A stretch of 64,000 bases of DNA, taken from Pseudomonadales bacterium (GTDB lineage: Bacteria; Pseudomonadota; Gammaproteobacteria; Pseudomonadales; Halieaceae). Below are positions 50,872 to 60,327 of this stretch, in pieces. Numbering within the stretch: position 1 is the stretch's first letter; every line of letters begins with the position of its first letter. The DNA is taken from NCBI GenBank assembly GCA_024234675.1, contig JACKNU010000001.1, positions 930,001 through 994,000 on the forward strand, written 5' to 3'. The notes under the pieces were generated by a model that worked only from the letters and a program-made list of their open reading frames with translations, was not told where the DNA came from and made no database searches. The position numbers were made by a program, and so were the translations under genes.

Positions 50872-51909
50872 ATGAGCAAACGCTTCCTGGCCGAGTGGCA
50901 TCCACAAGCGGCTATCCAGCTGGCCTGGCCACACCCCGGTACAGACTGGCTGCGCCTGCTGCCGGACATAGAGGATTTTTATTACCAGCTGGTCGCCACC
51001 CTCAGCCACCAGCAGCAGGTGGTCATTGCCGGCGACCCCCGACTGGATCACGAGCGCATCCTGGCGGAGCTGAATCGGCGGGGGGCCAACCTGGGGAACC
51101 TGCGTTGGTTCGCGGTACCCACAAACAATACCTGGGCGCGCGACCACGCGCCCCTGGCAGTGGGCGATGCCACGGGGATAGAGCTGCTGGATTTCCAGTT
51201 CAACGGCTGGGGCGGCAAATACCCCTGCAGCCTGGACAACGACATCAACCGCTCCATAGCAGCCCAGGGCGGTTATGCCGCGCCCCTGCGGCAGGTGGAC
51301 TTCGTGCTGGAAGGCGGCTCCGTGGAGACCGATGGCGCGGGCACCCTGCTCAGCACCACCACCTGCCTGCTCAATCCCAATCGCAACGGCGGTCTGAGCC
51401 GGACCGAGGCACAGGCCGCCCTGCAAAGACACCTTGGCGTGGAACGCTTTCTGTGGCTGGAACAGGGCCACCTGGCCGGGGACGACACCGATGCCCATGT
51501 GGACACCCTGGCGCGCTTCGTGGATGCCGGCACTATCGCCTACGTGCAGTGCACCGACCGGGAGGATGAGCACTTCGCGTCGCTGGCGGCCATGGAGGCC
51601 GAACTGCAGGGTTTCAGGCAGGCGGACGGCCGGCCTTATCGGCTGGTGCCACTGCCCCTGCCGGGGGCGATTGTCAGCGCCGCCGGCGAGCGCCTGCCCG
51701 CCACTTACGCTAATTTTTTGATTACCAATCGCAGCATACTGGTGCCGGTCTACGGCGACCCCGCCGACCAGCAGGCCGTCGCCGCCATGGAGGCCGTCTG
51801 CGGTGAACGGCAGGTGGTCCCCGTCAACTGCCGCGTCCCCATCGAGGAATTCGGCAGCCTGCACTGCCTCACCATGCAATTACCCGAAGGAGTACTCGCC
51901 CATGCTTAA
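50872..51909 (+). CDS. aguA: Agmatine deiminase
   Basis: A 345-residue peptidyl-arginine-deiminase-fold enzyme. TWARDHAPLA (substrate Asp), GHLAGDDTDAHVDTLARF (catalytic Asp and His) and the C-terminal FGSLHCLTMQLP (catalytic Cys) fit agmatine deiminase. It converts agmatine to N-carbamoylputrescine. The downstream aguB gene overlaps its end by eight bases, so the two-step agmatine to putrescine route is complete. Confidence 0.9.
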   Translation: MSKRFLAEWHPQAAIQLAWPHPGTDWLRLLPDIEDFYYQLVATLSHQQQVVIAGDPRLDHERILAELNRRGANLGNLRWFAVPTNNTWARDHAPLAVGDATGIELLDFQFNGWGGKYPCSLDNDINRSIAAQGGYAAPLRQVDFVLEGGSVETDGAGTLLSTTTCLLNPNRNGGLSRTEAQAALQRHLGVERFLWLEQGHLAGDDTDAHVDTLARFVDAGTIAYVQCTDREDEHFASLAAMEAELQGFRQADGRPYRLVPLPLPGAIVSAAGERLPATYANFLITNRSILVPVYGDPADQQAVAAMEAVCGERQVVPVNCRVPIEEFGSLHCLTMQLPEGVLAHA

Positions 51910-52789
51910 GGTCGCCCTGGTCCAGCAGAACTGCAGCGCCGATGTCGCCGCCAATCAGGCCGAATCTGAGCGGCAGCTCCGTCGGGCCGCAGCTGCCGGC
52001 GCGCAACTGGTGGTGCTGCAGGAACTGCACTCGGGCCTGTATTTCTGCCAGACGGAAGACACCGGCCAGTTCGACCTGGCCGAGCCGCTGGACGGACCCA
52101 GCCGCCAGCGCTTCGAGGCCCTGGCCAGGGAGCTGGATCTGGTGCTGGTGATATCCCTGTTCGAGAAGCGCGCTACCGGCCTGTACCACAACACCGCCCT
52201 GGTAATGGACGCGGACCGGGGCTGCGCGGGCTTCTACCGCAAGATGCATATACCGGACGACCCGGGTTTTTACGAGAAGTTCTACTTCACCCCAGGCGAC
52301 GGTGATCGCGAGCTCAACGGCTTCAGGCCCATCCAGACCCGGGTGGGCAGGCTGGGCGTGCTGGTGTGCTGGGACCAGTGGTACCCGGAAGCAGCCCGGC
52401 TCATGGCCCTGGCGGGCGCCGAGCTGCTGATCTACCCCACCGCCATCGGCTGGAACCCGGCGGATGACGAGGCCGAAAAACAGCGCCAGCTGGGCGCGTG
52501 GCAGATCGTGCAGCGCGGCCATGCCGTGGCCAACGGCCTGCCGGTGATCGTTGCCAATCGCACCGGCACCGAGCTGTCGCCGGACGGCGGGACAATCGAT
52601 TTCTGGGGACACAGCTTCGCGGCCGGACCCCAGGGCGAAATCCTGGCGCAGGCCCCGGCGGACGAACCGGCCCTGCTGGTGGTGGATATCGATCTCCAGC
52701 GCAGCGAGGACGTGCGCCGCATCTGGCCGTTCCTGCGCGACCGGCGGGTGGATGCCTACGGCAATATCGTGAAGCGGTATATCGATTGA
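51902..52789 (+). CDS. aguB: N-carbamoylputrescine amidase
   Basis: A 295-residue nitrilase-family amidase. Glu in VVLQELHSG, Lys in YRKMHIPDD and Cys in LVCWDQWYPEAA form the triad, and PTAIGWNP with DAYGNIVKRYID near the end are typical of AguB. Produces putrescine, CO2 and ammonia from N-carbamoylputrescine. ATG 51902 overlaps the aguA stop region, indicating translational coupling. Confidence 0.92.
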   Translation: MLKVALVQQNCSADVAANQAESERQLRRAAAAGAQLVVLQELHSGLYFCQTEDTGQFDLAEPLDGPSRQRFEALARELDLVLVISLFEKRATGLYHNTALVMDADRGCAGFYRKMHIPDDPGFYEKFYFTPGDGDRELNGFRPIQTRVGRLGVLVCWDQWYPEAARLMALAGAELLIYPTAIGWNPADDEAEKQRQLGAWQIVQRGHAVANGLPVIVANRTGTELSPDGGTIDFWGHSFAAGPQGEILAQAPADEPALLVVDIDLQRSEDVRRIWPFLRDRRVDAYGNIVKRYID

Positions 52790-52800
52790 GGGCTTGATCG

Positions 52801-52866
52801 TGGCCGAATGAATTCGACCCTACATTAAACCAGCCCCTGTAGGGCGAGTTTCAATCCACCGGCGCT
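52801..52866. repeat. REP-like repeat, copy 2
   Basis: A 66-base element highly similar to 29423-29490: GAATGAATTC, ACCCT, CCCCTGTAGGGCG, TTTCAATCC and CCGGCGCT occur in the same order. The inner stem is degraded here (GGCGAGTT/AATCCACC). It too lies between convergent genes, starting 11 bases after the aguB stop. Confidence 0.65.
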
Positions 52867-52882
52867 GCCCGGGGGGCAGCGC
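52862..52882. terminator. Strong GC hairpin between convergent genes
   Basis: GCGCTGCCC-GGG-GGGCAGCGC forms a nine-base perfect stem with a three-base loop, overlapping the end of the REP-like repeat. It lies nine bases beyond the stop of the minus-strand SDR gene. No U-run follows on either strand, so it may act as an RNA-end protecting hairpin rather than an intrinsic terminator. Confidence 0.4.
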
Positions 52883-52891
52883 TTACAGGGG

Positions 52892-53761
52892 TCACTTCTT
52901 CAACAACATCCGGCCCAACAGGCCGGATGTGACACGCCGCACCGCGCGCGGCTGCAGCTCGGTGATGCCGGCCACCAGGCGACCGCCCAGGCCCGGCACG
53001 TGAATAGTTTCCCCTTTCATGCAGGCCTTGTAGCCCTCCTGGGCCACAAACTCCGGCGACAACATCAGCACCGACGGCAGGTGCAGGTCGCCGCCATCGG
53101 TGCCCCCCGTCGTCATCCCGGTGCGCACGAAGCCCGGGCACAGGGCGGTGATCGTCACCCCGGTGCCTTTCAGTTCCTCGGACAGCGCCTCGGTCAGCGA
53201 CAGCACATAGGCCTTGGAGGCGGCGTAGACCGCCAGCTGGGGCACGGGCTGGAAGGAGGCCAGCGAGGCCACGTTGAGAATCCTGCCGCTGCCGCGCTGC
53301 CGCATGGGGCCCAGGAACTGGTGGGTAAGCGCCGTGAGCGCGGCGATGTTGAGCTCGATCAATTGCAGGTGGTCCGACAGGGAAATATCGGTGAAGTCGC
53401 CGTTGTCCAGGAGGCCGGCATTATTGACCAGCACATCCACTTCAATGCCCTCCTCCTGCAACTGGCGGCGCAATTTCTGTACCGCGCCGGGTTCCCCCAG
53501 GTCCGCCGCGACCGTCGTCGCCCAGCGGCCGTGCTCCTCGTTGATAAGGGCCGCGAGGTCCAGCAGCTGCCCGGCGTTGCGCGCCACCAGCACCAGGTCG
53601 TAACCACCCCGGGCAAACTGCTTTGCCAGTTCCGCACCGATACCGCGGGAGGCGCCCGTGATCAGGGCAAGCCCCTTGCTGCCGGAGGACCTGGTTGTAC
53701 CAGATTTTGTCCCGGTGCGTGATTTCGCTGTTGGTTTCGCCTTCGCGGCTGATCGGGGCAT
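52892..53761 (-). CDS. SDR oxidoreductase with basic N-terminal extension
   Basis: A 289-residue classical SDR: LITGASRGIG at about residues 33-42, NNAG, a Ser in NVASLASF, and YAASK. It is preceded by a 30-residue Lys/Ser/Thr/Arg-rich extension (RSAAKAKPTAKS and on). Such an extension is not part of the catalytic fold and might bind nucleic acid, membrane or granules. The core looks like the DltE/YqjQ-type SDRs. Substrate unknown. The Coq4-like gene lies upstream in the same direction with a 30-base gap. Confidence 0.78.
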   Translation of the reverse strand: MPRSAAKAKPTAKSRTGTKSGTTRSSGSKGLALITGASRGIGAELAKQFARGGYDLVLVARNAGQLLDLAALINEEHGRWATTVAADLGEPGAVQKLRRQLQEEGIEVDVLVNNAGLLDNGDFTDISLSDHLQLIELNIAALTALTHQFLGPMRQRGSGRILNVASLASFQPVPQLAVYAASKAYVLSLTEALSEELKGTGVTITALCPGFVRTGMTTGGTDGGDLHLPSVLMLSPEFVAQEGYKACMKGETIHVPGLGGRLVAGITELQPRAVRRVTSGLLGRMLLKK

Positions 53762-53791
53762 ATCGTTCTCCAGGATAATCCGGCCCGGACG

Positions 53792-54538
53792 CTAACCGGT
53801 TGCCAGCTGTTCGGGGGCCAGGGTAGCCAGCGCCTCGCGGTATCGCGTGGGCGGCTGCACCCGCAGTTCGCCCCGCAGGGCCTCCAGTGGCTCCCCCAGG
53901 CGCTGTTCCCAGGCCTGGGTGGCAAACCAGGTGGCGGTCTCACCGGTGTGCCGGCCCTCCGCCACGCAGCTGTCGATATCGATATGTGGCGCTTCGCGAC
54001 GGAACTGGCGACTGCCCATGTAGATAATGAAGCCGATGCCGCGATTGGGCGTCTGGGCGTGCATGAAGGCCAGCAGGCACAGTTCGCCCAGTTCATCGGG
54101 ACCATAGCCGCACATCACGTGTTGCAGGTCATGGATATCGCGCAGGCGGTTGGCGAGCCAGCGGCTATCGGGGTCCAGTTCCCGCTCCCGCGGCGCCTCC
54201 TCGCTGGCGGCCACCAGGCCGTCGGCACTGATATCCCGCGCCTCGACGAAGCGCAGGTAGGCCTGCCCCAGGCTGTCGCGGGGCAGTGCGCGCAGGGCCT
54301 CGCGATCATTGAGCAGGGGCAGGATGTCGGGCTTGTCGCGCAGCAGGACGCTGCCCCGGGGGTCGTCCCGCAAACGCTGCACGGCCTGGAAGATAGCGTT
54401 GCCCTTGAGCGCCTCGATGATCTTGAACACCTCACCGGTGCTTTCCGGATTGGCCATCAGAGCGCGCATGGAGCGCCAGGCTTGCAGTGGCCTGATCTGC
54501 CGCAGGTCGTTGATTCGAATCGTGAGAGAGTTGCTCAT
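53792..54538 (-). CDS. Coq4-family protein
   Basis: A 248-residue protein with the Coq4 signature IHDLQHVMCGYGPDELGE, matching the HDxxH-x(11)-E zinc-binding motif. An N-terminal region is rich in Arg and Leu. Coq4 in eukaryotes organises and takes part in ubiquinone biosynthesis; bacterial homologues have been linked to C1 oxidative decarboxylation of the quinone ring. It is flanked by two SDR genes on the same strand. Length agrees with family members of about 230-260 residues. Confidence 0.78.
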   Translation of the reverse strand: MSNSLTIRINDLRQIRPLQAWRSMRALMANPESTGEVFKIIEALKGNAIFQAVQRLRDDPRGSVLLRDKPDILPLLNDREALRALPRDSLGQAYLRFVEARDISADGLVAASEEAPRERELDPDSRWLANRLRDIHDLQHVMCGYGPDELGELCLLAFMHAQTPNRGIGFIIYMGSRQFRREAPHIDIDSCVAEGRHTGETATWFATQAWEQRLGEPLEALRGELRVQPPTRYREALATLAPEQLATG

Positions 54539-54613
54539 CCTGTCGCCACACCACCTTGCAGGGATAGGTATATCAATAGCATTACCGCGCGGGTTTGGCC
54601 AGCGGGGAACCTG

Positions 54614-55459
54614 TTACTCAGCGGTCAGCAACTGGGCTGCCATCGCCTCCATGGTGCGAAACAGCTGCTGCGGGTCATCCCGCTTCAGGTCCAGCAGCCC
54701 CATAATCGGTCCCTCCCCCACGGGAATCTCCTCCTCGCCCCGGGCCAATGCCTCCACGACCACCTCGGCGCAGCGGTCCGCATCCATGCCCTCATCGATG
54801 TCGGCCTCGGCGCTAGCCTTGGCCGCACCGCTGCCGGTGAGGGCATTCCTGGCGACGTTGGTGGCGATGAATCCAGGTACCACGGTGCTGACCCTGACAC
54901 CCTGGTGCGCCACTTCGGTGCGCAGGGCGTCGAAAAAGCCCATCACCGCGTGCTTGGCGGCGCAGTAGCCGGTGCGCTGGGGGGCGCCTACTTTTCCCGC
55001 GATACTGGAGGTCACCACCAGGCGACCCGAACCCTGGGCTATCATCACCGGCAGCACCTGTTTGGTCAGCGCGATCTGCCCCAGTACATCCACCTCGAAC
55101 AGGGTGCGATAGACCTCCATATCCGTGTCCACACAGAAAGAGCGCTGGGAAATCCCGGCGTTATTGATCAGCATGTCGATGTGGGCAAAGCTGTCCTGCA
55201 CGCGCTGTACCGCCGCCGGCATGGCAGCGTAGTCGGTGACGTCCAGAGGCAGCACCATGACCCGCTCCGCGCTGACCCCCTCTTCCAGCAACTGTTGCCG
55301 CACCCTTTGCAGCTCCGCCTCCCGCCGGGCGGAGAGCACGACCGCCGCCCCGCGGGCGGCAAAACTGCGGGCCAGGGACTCGCCTATTCCCGAGGACGCC
55401 CCGGTGATCCAGATGACCTGATCCCGGAAGGATTGCGGCTGCTGTTGCGGGTCTGACAT
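54614..55459 (-). CDS. SDR oxidoreductase
   Basis: A 281-residue classical SDR. VIWITGASSGIG lies at about residues 14-25, NNAGISQRSF, then TSSIAGKVG with the catalytic Ser, and YCAAKHA with the Tyr-x-x-x-Lys. It resembles the DHRS7-like branch, acting on steroids or fatty-acyl ketones. ATG 55459 is chosen because GGAGA is placed correctly upstream and the extra 14 codons of the longer frame are not SDR-like. Confidence 0.8.
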   Translation of the reverse strand: MSDPQQQPQSFRDQVIWITGASSGIGESLARSFAARGAAVVLSARREAELQRVRQQLLEEGVSAERVMVLPLDVTDYAAMPAAVQRVQDSFAHIDMLINNAGISQRSFCVDTDMEVYRTLFEVDVLGQIALTKQVLPVMIAQGSGRLVVTSSIAGKVGAPQRTGYCAAKHAVMGFFDALRTEVAHQGVRVSTVVPGFIATNVARNALTGSGAAKASAEADIDEGMDADRCAEVVVEALARGEEEIPVGEGPIMGLLDLKRDDPQQLFRTMEAMAAQLLTAE

Positions 55460-55639
55460 AACATTCTCCATAAGTGGCAGTGGAAGCGCAGGTAATAGCA
55501 TAGCGCTTTTCGCATGCTCCTGGTTCCTTGTCTATACTCGCCATCAAGACGCGCTTCCCGGGCTGTACCCGGGCTACTCGGATGCGGCATAGTAAGGCGC
55601 TCTAGCGATTGACAATGATAACCTTCAGGAGCCCGTAAC

Positions 55640-57016
55640 ATGGATATAGTCGGATCACTGCGCGCAATCATTGGCGACAACGCGGTACTGGATGCCGCCG
55701 ATACCGCCACCCGGTCCGCCGGGGTGTGGCGGCCTGACAACCTGCAGGCGGCTGCGCTGGCCCGGCCGGCCACTACCGAAGAGGTATCGAAGGTAATGGC
55801 CTGGTGTCACGCCAACGCTGTCAGCGTGGTCACCCAGGGTGGCCTCACCGGCCTGGTACACGGCGCGGACGCCGGCCCCGACCAGCTGATCCTGTCCCTG
55901 GAGCGGATGCGAGCCATAGAGGAAATCAACCCCGTGCAACGCACCGCCACCGTACAGGCGGGGGTGACCCTGCAGGCCCTGCAGGAGGCCGTGGAAGAGC
56001 ACGCCCTGATGTTCCCCCTGGACCTGGGCGCCCGTGGCACCGCCACCCTGGGCGGCAACGCCGCCACCAATGCCGGCGGCAACCGGGTCATTCGCTACGG
56101 CATGATGCGCGATATGGTGCTGGGCCTGGAGGTGGTGCTGGCGGACGGCACGGTGCTGTCCTCTCTCAATCACCTGATCAAGAACAACGCCGGCTACGAC
56201 CTGCGACAGCTTTTTATAGGCTCAGAGGGCACCCTGGGGGTCATTACCCGGCTGGTGCTGCGCCTGCGGGAACAGCCCAGCGCCCGCAACATGGCCCTGG
56301 TGGGACTGGAGAATTTCGACAATGTGGCCGCTTTCCTCAAGCACATGGATCATGCCCTGGGCGGCACCCTGTCCGCCTTCGAGGCCATGTGGCAGGCGTT
56401 CTACCAACTGGTCACCACGCCACCGGCCAAGGGCAAGCCTCCTATCGCCCAGGACTACCCCTTTTACGTGCTGGTGGAAAGCCAGGGCGCGGACCGCGAA
56501 CTGGACACCCAGCGCTTCAACAACGCCATGGAGGCCGCTTATGAAAACGGCCTGATCGTGGATGCCGCCATCTCCCAGTCGGAATCCGACTGCGAGGCTT
56601 TCTGGGGCCTGCGGGACGACGTCGAGCAGGTATTGCACTGCGGCTTCCCCATCATCTTCGATATTTCCCTGCCCATCGGTGAAATGGAGCGGTACACCAC
56701 CAACCTCAGGACGGACCTGGCAGCGGCCATCGGCGAGCACAACCTGTACATTTTCGGCCACCTTGGGGATGGCAACCTGCACGTTAACGTGGCAGTCAAG
56801 CCGGAAGACTATGCGCGTCTGCGCCCCATCGTCGAGCAGCAGGTATACGCGCCGCTGGCCGCCTTCCAGGGCTCGGTATCCGCCGAGCACGGTATCGGCC
56901 TGGAGAAAAAGCCCTATATCGGTATCAGCCGCTCAGCCAACGAACTGGCCCTGATGCGCACCCTCAAGAATGCATTGGACAGCAAGGGCATCCTCAACCC
57001 GGGCAAGGTGGTCTGA
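55640..57016 (+). CDS. FAD-linked oxidase (GlcD/D-lactate or D-2-hydroxyacid dehydrogenase type)
   Basis: A 458-residue flavoprotein. The PCMH FAD domain has VVTQGGLTGLVHGA, DLGARGTATLGGNAATNAGG and IKNNAGYDLRQLFIGSEGTLG. The C-terminal oxidase domain has FGHLGDGNLHVNV and SAEHGIGLEKK, with the metal and substrate His residues. The family oxidises D-lactate, glycolate or D-2-hydroxyglutarate-type acids to 2-oxo acids. CAGGAG precedes the ATG. The upstream 180 bases contain CCCGGG-CTGTA-CCCGGG but no sure promoter. Confidence 0.88.
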   Translation: MDIVGSLRAIIGDNAVLDAADTATRSAGVWRPDNLQAAALARPATTEEVSKVMAWCHANAVSVVTQGGLTGLVHGADAGPDQLILSLERMRAIEEINPVQRTATVQAGVTLQALQEAVEEHALMFPLDLGARGTATLGGNAATNAGGNRVIRYGMMRDMVLGLEVVLADGTVLSSLNHLIKNNAGYDLRQLFIGSEGTLGVITRLVLRLREQPSARNMALVGLENFDNVAAFLKHMDHALGGTLSAFEAMWQAFYQLVTTPPAKGKPPIAQDYPFYVLVESQGADRELDTQRFNNAMEAAYENGLIVDAAISQSESDCEAFWGLRDDVEQVLHCGFPIIFDISLPIGEMERYTTNLRTDLAAAIGEHNLYIFGHLGDGNLHVNVAVKPEDYARLRPIVEQQVYAPLAAFQGSVSAEHGIGLEKKPYIGISRSANELALMRTLKNALDSKGILNPGKVV

Positions 57017-57027
57017 AGGCAGGCCTG

Positions 57028-58386
57028 GTGGCCAGCCTCTGCCGGGCACTGCTGCGCGCCGCGCTGGGCATACTGCTGGCCCACGGGGCATCCGCTGCGA
57101 GCCTCGGGCCCTCCGCCGCGGACATTGCTCGCCTGGATGGCGACCTGACCCCGGTGGGCGCCGAACGCGCGGGCAATGCCGCCGGTACCATACCCCCCTG
57201 GACCGGCGGCCTGGCGCAGCAGGCCATAGACCCCCGGGTCGGCTACCTTGACCCCTACGCAGACGATCCCGTGCTGTTCACCATCACCGCGGCCAACGCC
57301 GACGAGTACGCTGCCCAACTGACCGATGGCCACCGGGAGTTGTTCCGGCGCTACCCGGACAGTTACCGCATGCACGTGTATCCGACACGGCGCAGCGCCA
57401 ACTGGCCGGCGGCGGTACGCGCCGAGGTCAAGGCCCAGGCGCCCTACCCTCGCACGGAAGACTACGCCCTGTTCGACGTAGGCCACAGCAGCGTGCCCTT
57501 TCCGATCACCGACAACGCGCTGCAGATGATGTGGAACCATGTGCTGCGCTGGCGTGGCGGATCGGTCAAGCGGGTTCTGAGCTGGTTCCCGGTGGACGCC
57601 CGCGGGCGCTATTTCGAGGTGCGGGTGTTGAACGCCATGGCCTTTGACCAACAGGGTTACATGAACCAGTCGCGACCCAACCGACTGTTCAACTTCTACG
57701 CCCTGTACCTCACTCCGGCCAATATCGAGGGCCAGATCACCCTGGTGTGGGAACCCATCAACGAGGTGGCACAGAGTCGTCAGACCTGGGCCTACCAGAC
57801 CGTGTCGCGGCGGGTGGTGCGGGTGCCGAGCCTGGCTTACGACGATCTCGACCCCCGCACCCAGGGTTTGCGCACCTCCGATCAGTTCGACGGCTGGAAC
57901 GGCGCCCCCGACCTGTACGACTGGAAGCTGCTGGGCAGGCGGGAGATGTACATCCCCTACAACAGTTACCGACTGAGTTCGAAAAAACTCAAGTACCGCG
58001 ACATCCTGCAACCGGGCCACATGAATCCCGAACTGCTGCGCTACGAGCTGCACCGGGTGTGGGTGATCGAGGCCACCTTGAGGCCGGGAAAGCGCCATCG
58101 CTACCCGCGGCGCATTTTCTACCTCGACGAGGACACCTGGCAGGTATCCATGGAAGAGGACTACGATCGCAAGGGCCAGCTATGGCGTTTCGGGGATCAC
58201 CCGGCAATGCTGTTCTACGACGTGCTGGTGCCCTGGTACCGGGCCACGGTGCACTACGACTTCAGGGCCGGCGCCTACCTGGCCAGCGACCTCGACAATG
58301 CAGCCAGGCTTCCCCGGCAATGGGGTTTCATCGCGGACATCAACGATTTCCTGCCGGTGAACCTGCGCCGCATGGGAACCCGCTAG
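57028..58386 (+). CDS. DUF1329 outer-membrane-associated protein
   Basis: A 452-residue exported protein (signal peptide about 1-24, ending ASAAS). GSVKRVLSWFPVD, the IPYNSYRLSSKKLKYRDIL block, and FYLDEDTWQVSMEEDYDRKG in the C-terminal half are hallmark DUF1329 stretches. The fold resembles LolA/LolB lipoprotein carriers. It is nearly always paired with a DUF1302 gene, as here three bases downstream, and such pairs are commonly found with uptake of hydrophobic compounds such as sterols. The start is a GTG at 57028. Confidence 0.82.
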   Translation: MASLCRALLRAALGILLAHGASAASLGPSAADIARLDGDLTPVGAERAGNAAGTIPPWTGGLAQQAIDPRVGYLDPYADDPVLFTITAANADEYAAQLTDGHRELFRRYPDSYRMHVYPTRRSANWPAAVRAEVKAQAPYPRTEDYALFDVGHSSVPFPITDNALQMMWNHVLRWRGGSVKRVLSWFPVDARGRYFEVRVLNAMAFDQQGYMNQSRPNRLFNFYALYLTPANIEGQITLVWEPINEVAQSRQTWAYQTVSRRVVRVPSLAYDDLDPRTQGLRTSDQFDGWNGAPDLYDWKLLGRREMYIPYNSYRLSSKKLKYRDILQPGHMNPELLRYELHRVWVIEATLRPGKRHRYPRRIFYLDEDTWQVSMEEDYDRKGQLWRFGDHPAMLFYDVLVPWYRATVHYDFRAGAYLASDLDNAARLPRQWGFIADINDFLPVNLRRMGTR

Positions 58387-58389
58387 TCC

Positions 58390-60195
58390 ATGAACAGGCG
58401 GCGTGCGGCGCCAGCGGCGATCGCTGCCCACCTGCTGCTGGGTGCTGCGCTCGCGCCCGGCCAGGTACGCGCCCTGCCCTTTGAGGTCAATGACGATATC
58501 CGCGGGGTGTGGAACAACCGCGTGGCGATGGCGGTGGCGGTGCGCGCGGATGACCCCGACAAACAGCTGGTGGGCTTCAACAACAGGGCGGAATACCCGG
58601 GCGCCCGGGGCGCGGTGGGAGTCAACGACGACGGCAACCTCAACTACCGCAAACACGATGTGGTGGCCGCGCCCATTGTGTATACCACCGACCTGGAACT
58701 GCGCTATCGCAACCGCTTCGGCTTCTACGGCAAGCTGCGCAGCTGGTACGACTACAGCGGCGATCGGGGCAGCGTGCCCCACGGCAGTATCGGCAACGGC
58801 TACCGGCCCGACCAGAAGCTCGACGACAGCGATTACTACAGTTACAACAAGTTCGACGGCGTGCGCGTGCTGGACCTGTACCTGTACGGCAACTGGAGTA
58901 TCGACACGGCGCGCCTGACCGCCCGCGTCGGCCAGCAGACCATCAACTGGGGTGAGAGCCTGCTGCACACCGGGATCAACGCCTTCAACCCTATCGATTT
59001 TTCCGCGCTGGGCCGTCCCGGGGTACGCCAGGACGACGCCCTGGTGCCGGTCAACCGCATCTATACCAACCTCATCACCCGCAACGGTATCAGCCTGGAG
59101 GCGTTCTACGCGCTGGACTGGGAGCAGGCGCACCTGCCGCCCTGCGGCAGCATCAACCAGGCGGTCGATATCCTGGCGGACCCTGGCTGCTATGCGGCCA
59201 CCTCCGGCGTGCCGCTCAGCGACCGCGAACAGTTCGATCTGGGGCCGCTGAGCGCCAACCCGGCGCTGGTGCCACGCACCAGCCTGCCGAAGCCCGGCGC
59301 GGGCGGCCAGTACGGCCTGTCGAGCCGCTATTTCGTGGAGGCCCTGGACACCGAGTTCGGGCTCTACTACACCCGCTTCCACAGCACCCTGCCGGTCCTG
59401 GACCTCGCCCTATGCCCCGGCGGCTGGCAGGACTGTGACGGCGCCAGCGGCCTGGAACTGAAACTGAACTACCACGAGGACGTGGAAGCCTTTGCCATCT
59501 CTGCGGCCACTGGGGTGCGCAATATCGCCCTCTCGGGAGAGCTGAGCCAGTTTCGCAATCTGCCCGTGCAGCGCAATTTTCCCGAGCTGATCGCCGGCGC
59601 GACCCTCAACGAGGGGATATACGCCGCGCGCATGCGCCAGGCCGGCGACGGCACCCTGTTTGCGGGCAGCTGGAAGGCGGACCGCACCCAGTTGCTGCTG
59701 GGGGGCCAGATCGACCTGTCTTCGGCCCTGAGCCTGATCGACGCTTCGCTGGCTTTCGAGGCCGCCGGCCAGTGGGTCGACAACCTGCCCGATACCGGTG
59801 AGGAGCGCATCGGCCGCCAGGGGAACTGGGGGGCGGCGATGCCACCCGGCGGCAGCTGCCAGGCCGTCACCCGGCAGACCCAGGGGGGCTGCAAGGTGGA
59901 CGGGTTTGCCACCGACTTCAGCTGGGGTTACCGGCTGTTCGCCACCATTTCCCTGCCGCGCCCGGCCCGCGGCGTCGACCTGTACCCGCTGCTGGGCTGG
60001 AACCACGACGTGCAGGGTTACTCGGTGGATGGCGCGCAGCTGCAGGGGCGCCGCACCTTCACCCTGAAGCTGCGCGCGGTCTACCAGCGCGCGCTGTTCC
60101 TGGAGCTGGGCCGCAGCTGGATCAAATCGACCACCAACTACGACCCGGCGCGGGACAAGGGCGTGTATACACTGGCCGTGGGGCTGCAGCTCTAG
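58390..60195 (+). CDS. DUF1302 outer-membrane beta-barrel protein
   Basis: A 601-residue exported protein: signal peptide about 1-29, then a series of amphipathic strands ending in an aromatic residue. INWGESLLHTGINAFNPID and RTFTLKLRAVYQRALFLELG mark the family. The C-terminus TLAVGLQL is typical of a barrel end. Works with the DUF1329 partner; in this island the pair might import hydrophobic tetrapyrroles or sterols, but they are 15 kb from the nearest catabolic gene and no shared operator was found. Confidence 0.82.
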   Translation: MNRRRAAPAAIAAHLLLGAALAPGQVRALPFEVNDDIRGVWNNRVAMAVAVRADDPDKQLVGFNNRAEYPGARGAVGVNDDGNLNYRKHDVVAAPIVYTTDLELRYRNRFGFYGKLRSWYDYSGDRGSVPHGSIGNGYRPDQKLDDSDYYSYNKFDGVRVLDLYLYGNWSIDTARLTARVGQQTINWGESLLHTGINAFNPIDFSALGRPGVRQDDALVPVNRIYTNLITRNGISLEAFYALDWEQAHLPPCGSINQAVDILADPGCYAATSGVPLSDREQFDLGPLSANPALVPRTSLPKPGAGGQYGLSSRYFVEALDTEFGLYYTRFHSTLPVLDLALCPGGWQDCDGASGLELKLNYHEDVEAFAISAATGVRNIALSGELSQFRNLPVQRNFPELIAGATLNEGIYAARMRQAGDGTLFAGSWKADRTQLLLGGQIDLSSALSLIDASLAFEAAGQWVDNLPDTGEERIGRQGNWGAAMPPGGSCQAVTRQTQGGCKVDGFATDFSWGYRLFATISLPRPARGVDLYPLLGWNHDVQGYSVDGAQLQGRRTFTLKLRAVYQRALFLELGRSWIKSTTNYDPARDKGVYTLAVGLQL

Positions 60196-60327
60196 GCGGC
60201 GCGAACGATGGCGGGCAACGTCGGAGGCAGTTGGCGCCAAGTCGACGCGACAGATAAACCTCTTGTAGATCATACCCCTGGCGAGGTAAATTAATGTACT
60301 TGGGAATGCCCAGGGGACGCTGAGAGC

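Noticed and set aside
48733..51879. Minus-strand frame of 1048 codons
   Set aside because: It is the antisense of amylosucrase and agmatine deiminase, whose catalytic motifs are intact on the plus strand; the translation has no recognisable domain.
55573..55589. CCCGGG-CTGTA-CCCGGG as an operator before the FAD oxidase gene
   Set aside because: Short GC palindromes are frequent in this sequence and no second copy was found at another promoter.
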